Assembly (NCBI GenBank): GCA_015057705.1
Contig: SVDU01000015.1
Span: 62,001 to 126,000, forward strand
DNA: 64,000 nt
Reading direction: 5' to 3'
Source of the DNA: Paenibacillaceae bacterium
Lineage (GTDB): Bacteria > Bacillota > Clostridia > Lachnospirales > Lachnospiraceae
The notes under the pieces were generated by a model. The model saw only the letters and a list, made by a program, of their open reading frames with translations. It was not told the DNA's origin and searched no databases. The translations under genes and the position numbers were made by a program. Shown in pieces: positions 63,985 through 64,000 of the stretch (the stretch's first letter is position 1; each line of letters begins with the position of its first letter).

Positions 63985-64000
63985 GCTCATTCCTCCGCCT

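Larger units (their letters stand above)
61205..64000. mobile_element. left end of a second element with a large serine recombinase (continues beyond window)
   Basis: Inserted in the LysM-GH18 gene; the junction is placed near 61205 because similarity to the GH18 family stops there. Visible genes, all on the minus strand, are the recombinase, a zinc-ribbon membrane protein and a wall-binding repeat protein. The other end is outside the window, so the element's size and type (prophage or ICE) are unknown. Confidence 0.7.

Overview
The window looks like the chromosome of an anaerobic, spore-forming Firmicute, most probably a Lachnospiraceae (Clostridium cluster XIVa, Lacrimispora/Hungatella-like). 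Supporting signs are strong AGGAGG-type ribosome sites, many GTG and TTG starts, choline-binding-type wall repeats, an nlpC/p60 lipoprotein, a spore-type LysM-GH18 protein, and a complete nine-gene V/A-type ATPase operon alongside a complete eight-gene F1Fo-ATPase operon. The assignment is inferred from gene content only.

Layout. 1-4.2 kb: the end of an alpha/beta hydrolase, a secreted wall-binding protein, and a small cluster of a ComEC-like metallo-beta-lactamase lipoprotein, a DUF3006 protein and a DEDD exonuclease. 4.2-9 kb (minus strand): a KdpE/KdpD-like two-component pair, a D-Ala-D-Ala carboxypeptidase and two membrane proteins. 9-17.8 kb: citrate synthase, a secreted purple-acid-phosphatase-like enzyme, YibE/F, a divergent aminoglycoside-phosphotransferase-like kinase and TetR pair, PutP and a LUD protein. 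17.9-27.8 kb (minus strand): the V-type ATPase operon H-C-I-K-F-E-A-B-D, preceded by an SH3 membrane protein.

27.86-41.31 kb is an integrated element of about 13.4 kb. It is bounded by a 19-bp perfect direct repeat inside a 42-bp imperfect one, with matching candidate integrase arm sites (TGATACT-N4-TGATACT) just inside each end. It carries a tyrosine integrase, a CI/Cro-type switch with three operators, Rha, a DnaD-like replication protein, small phage-type ORFs, a HEPN + FRG pair, a structured RNA ahead of a cold-shock operon, a nine-unit helically phased iteron array, a sigma-70-family factor, a candidate type I toxin-antitoxin locus and a KAP P-loop NTPase. No capsid, terminase, portal or relaxase gene is visible, so it resembles a phage satellite or a stripped prophage more than a complete phage.

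41.4-60.4 kb is core chromosome again: trmB, tRNA-Lys(CTT), an EAL-GGDEF protein, the F-type ATPase operon (promoter and terminator both visible), a chemotaxis receptor, a ZIP transporter with a promoter-proximal operator, a PG-binding/NlpC lipoprotein, a MATE transporter and a second two-component system. At 60.48 kb a LysM-GH18 (YaaH/SleL-like) gene begins but breaks off mid-domain at about 61.2 kb, where a second mobile element starts. That element has a large serine recombinase as its outermost gene, facing the break, and runs out of the window. This is the geometry of the skin and SP-beta elements that leave sporulation genes by developmental excision.

The most interesting leads are the interrupted spore-type GH18 gene, the type I toxin-antitoxin candidate whose mRNA 5' and 3' ends are complementary, the leader RNA/terminator before the cold-shock operon, the iteron array, and the HEPN/FRG and KAP cargo.
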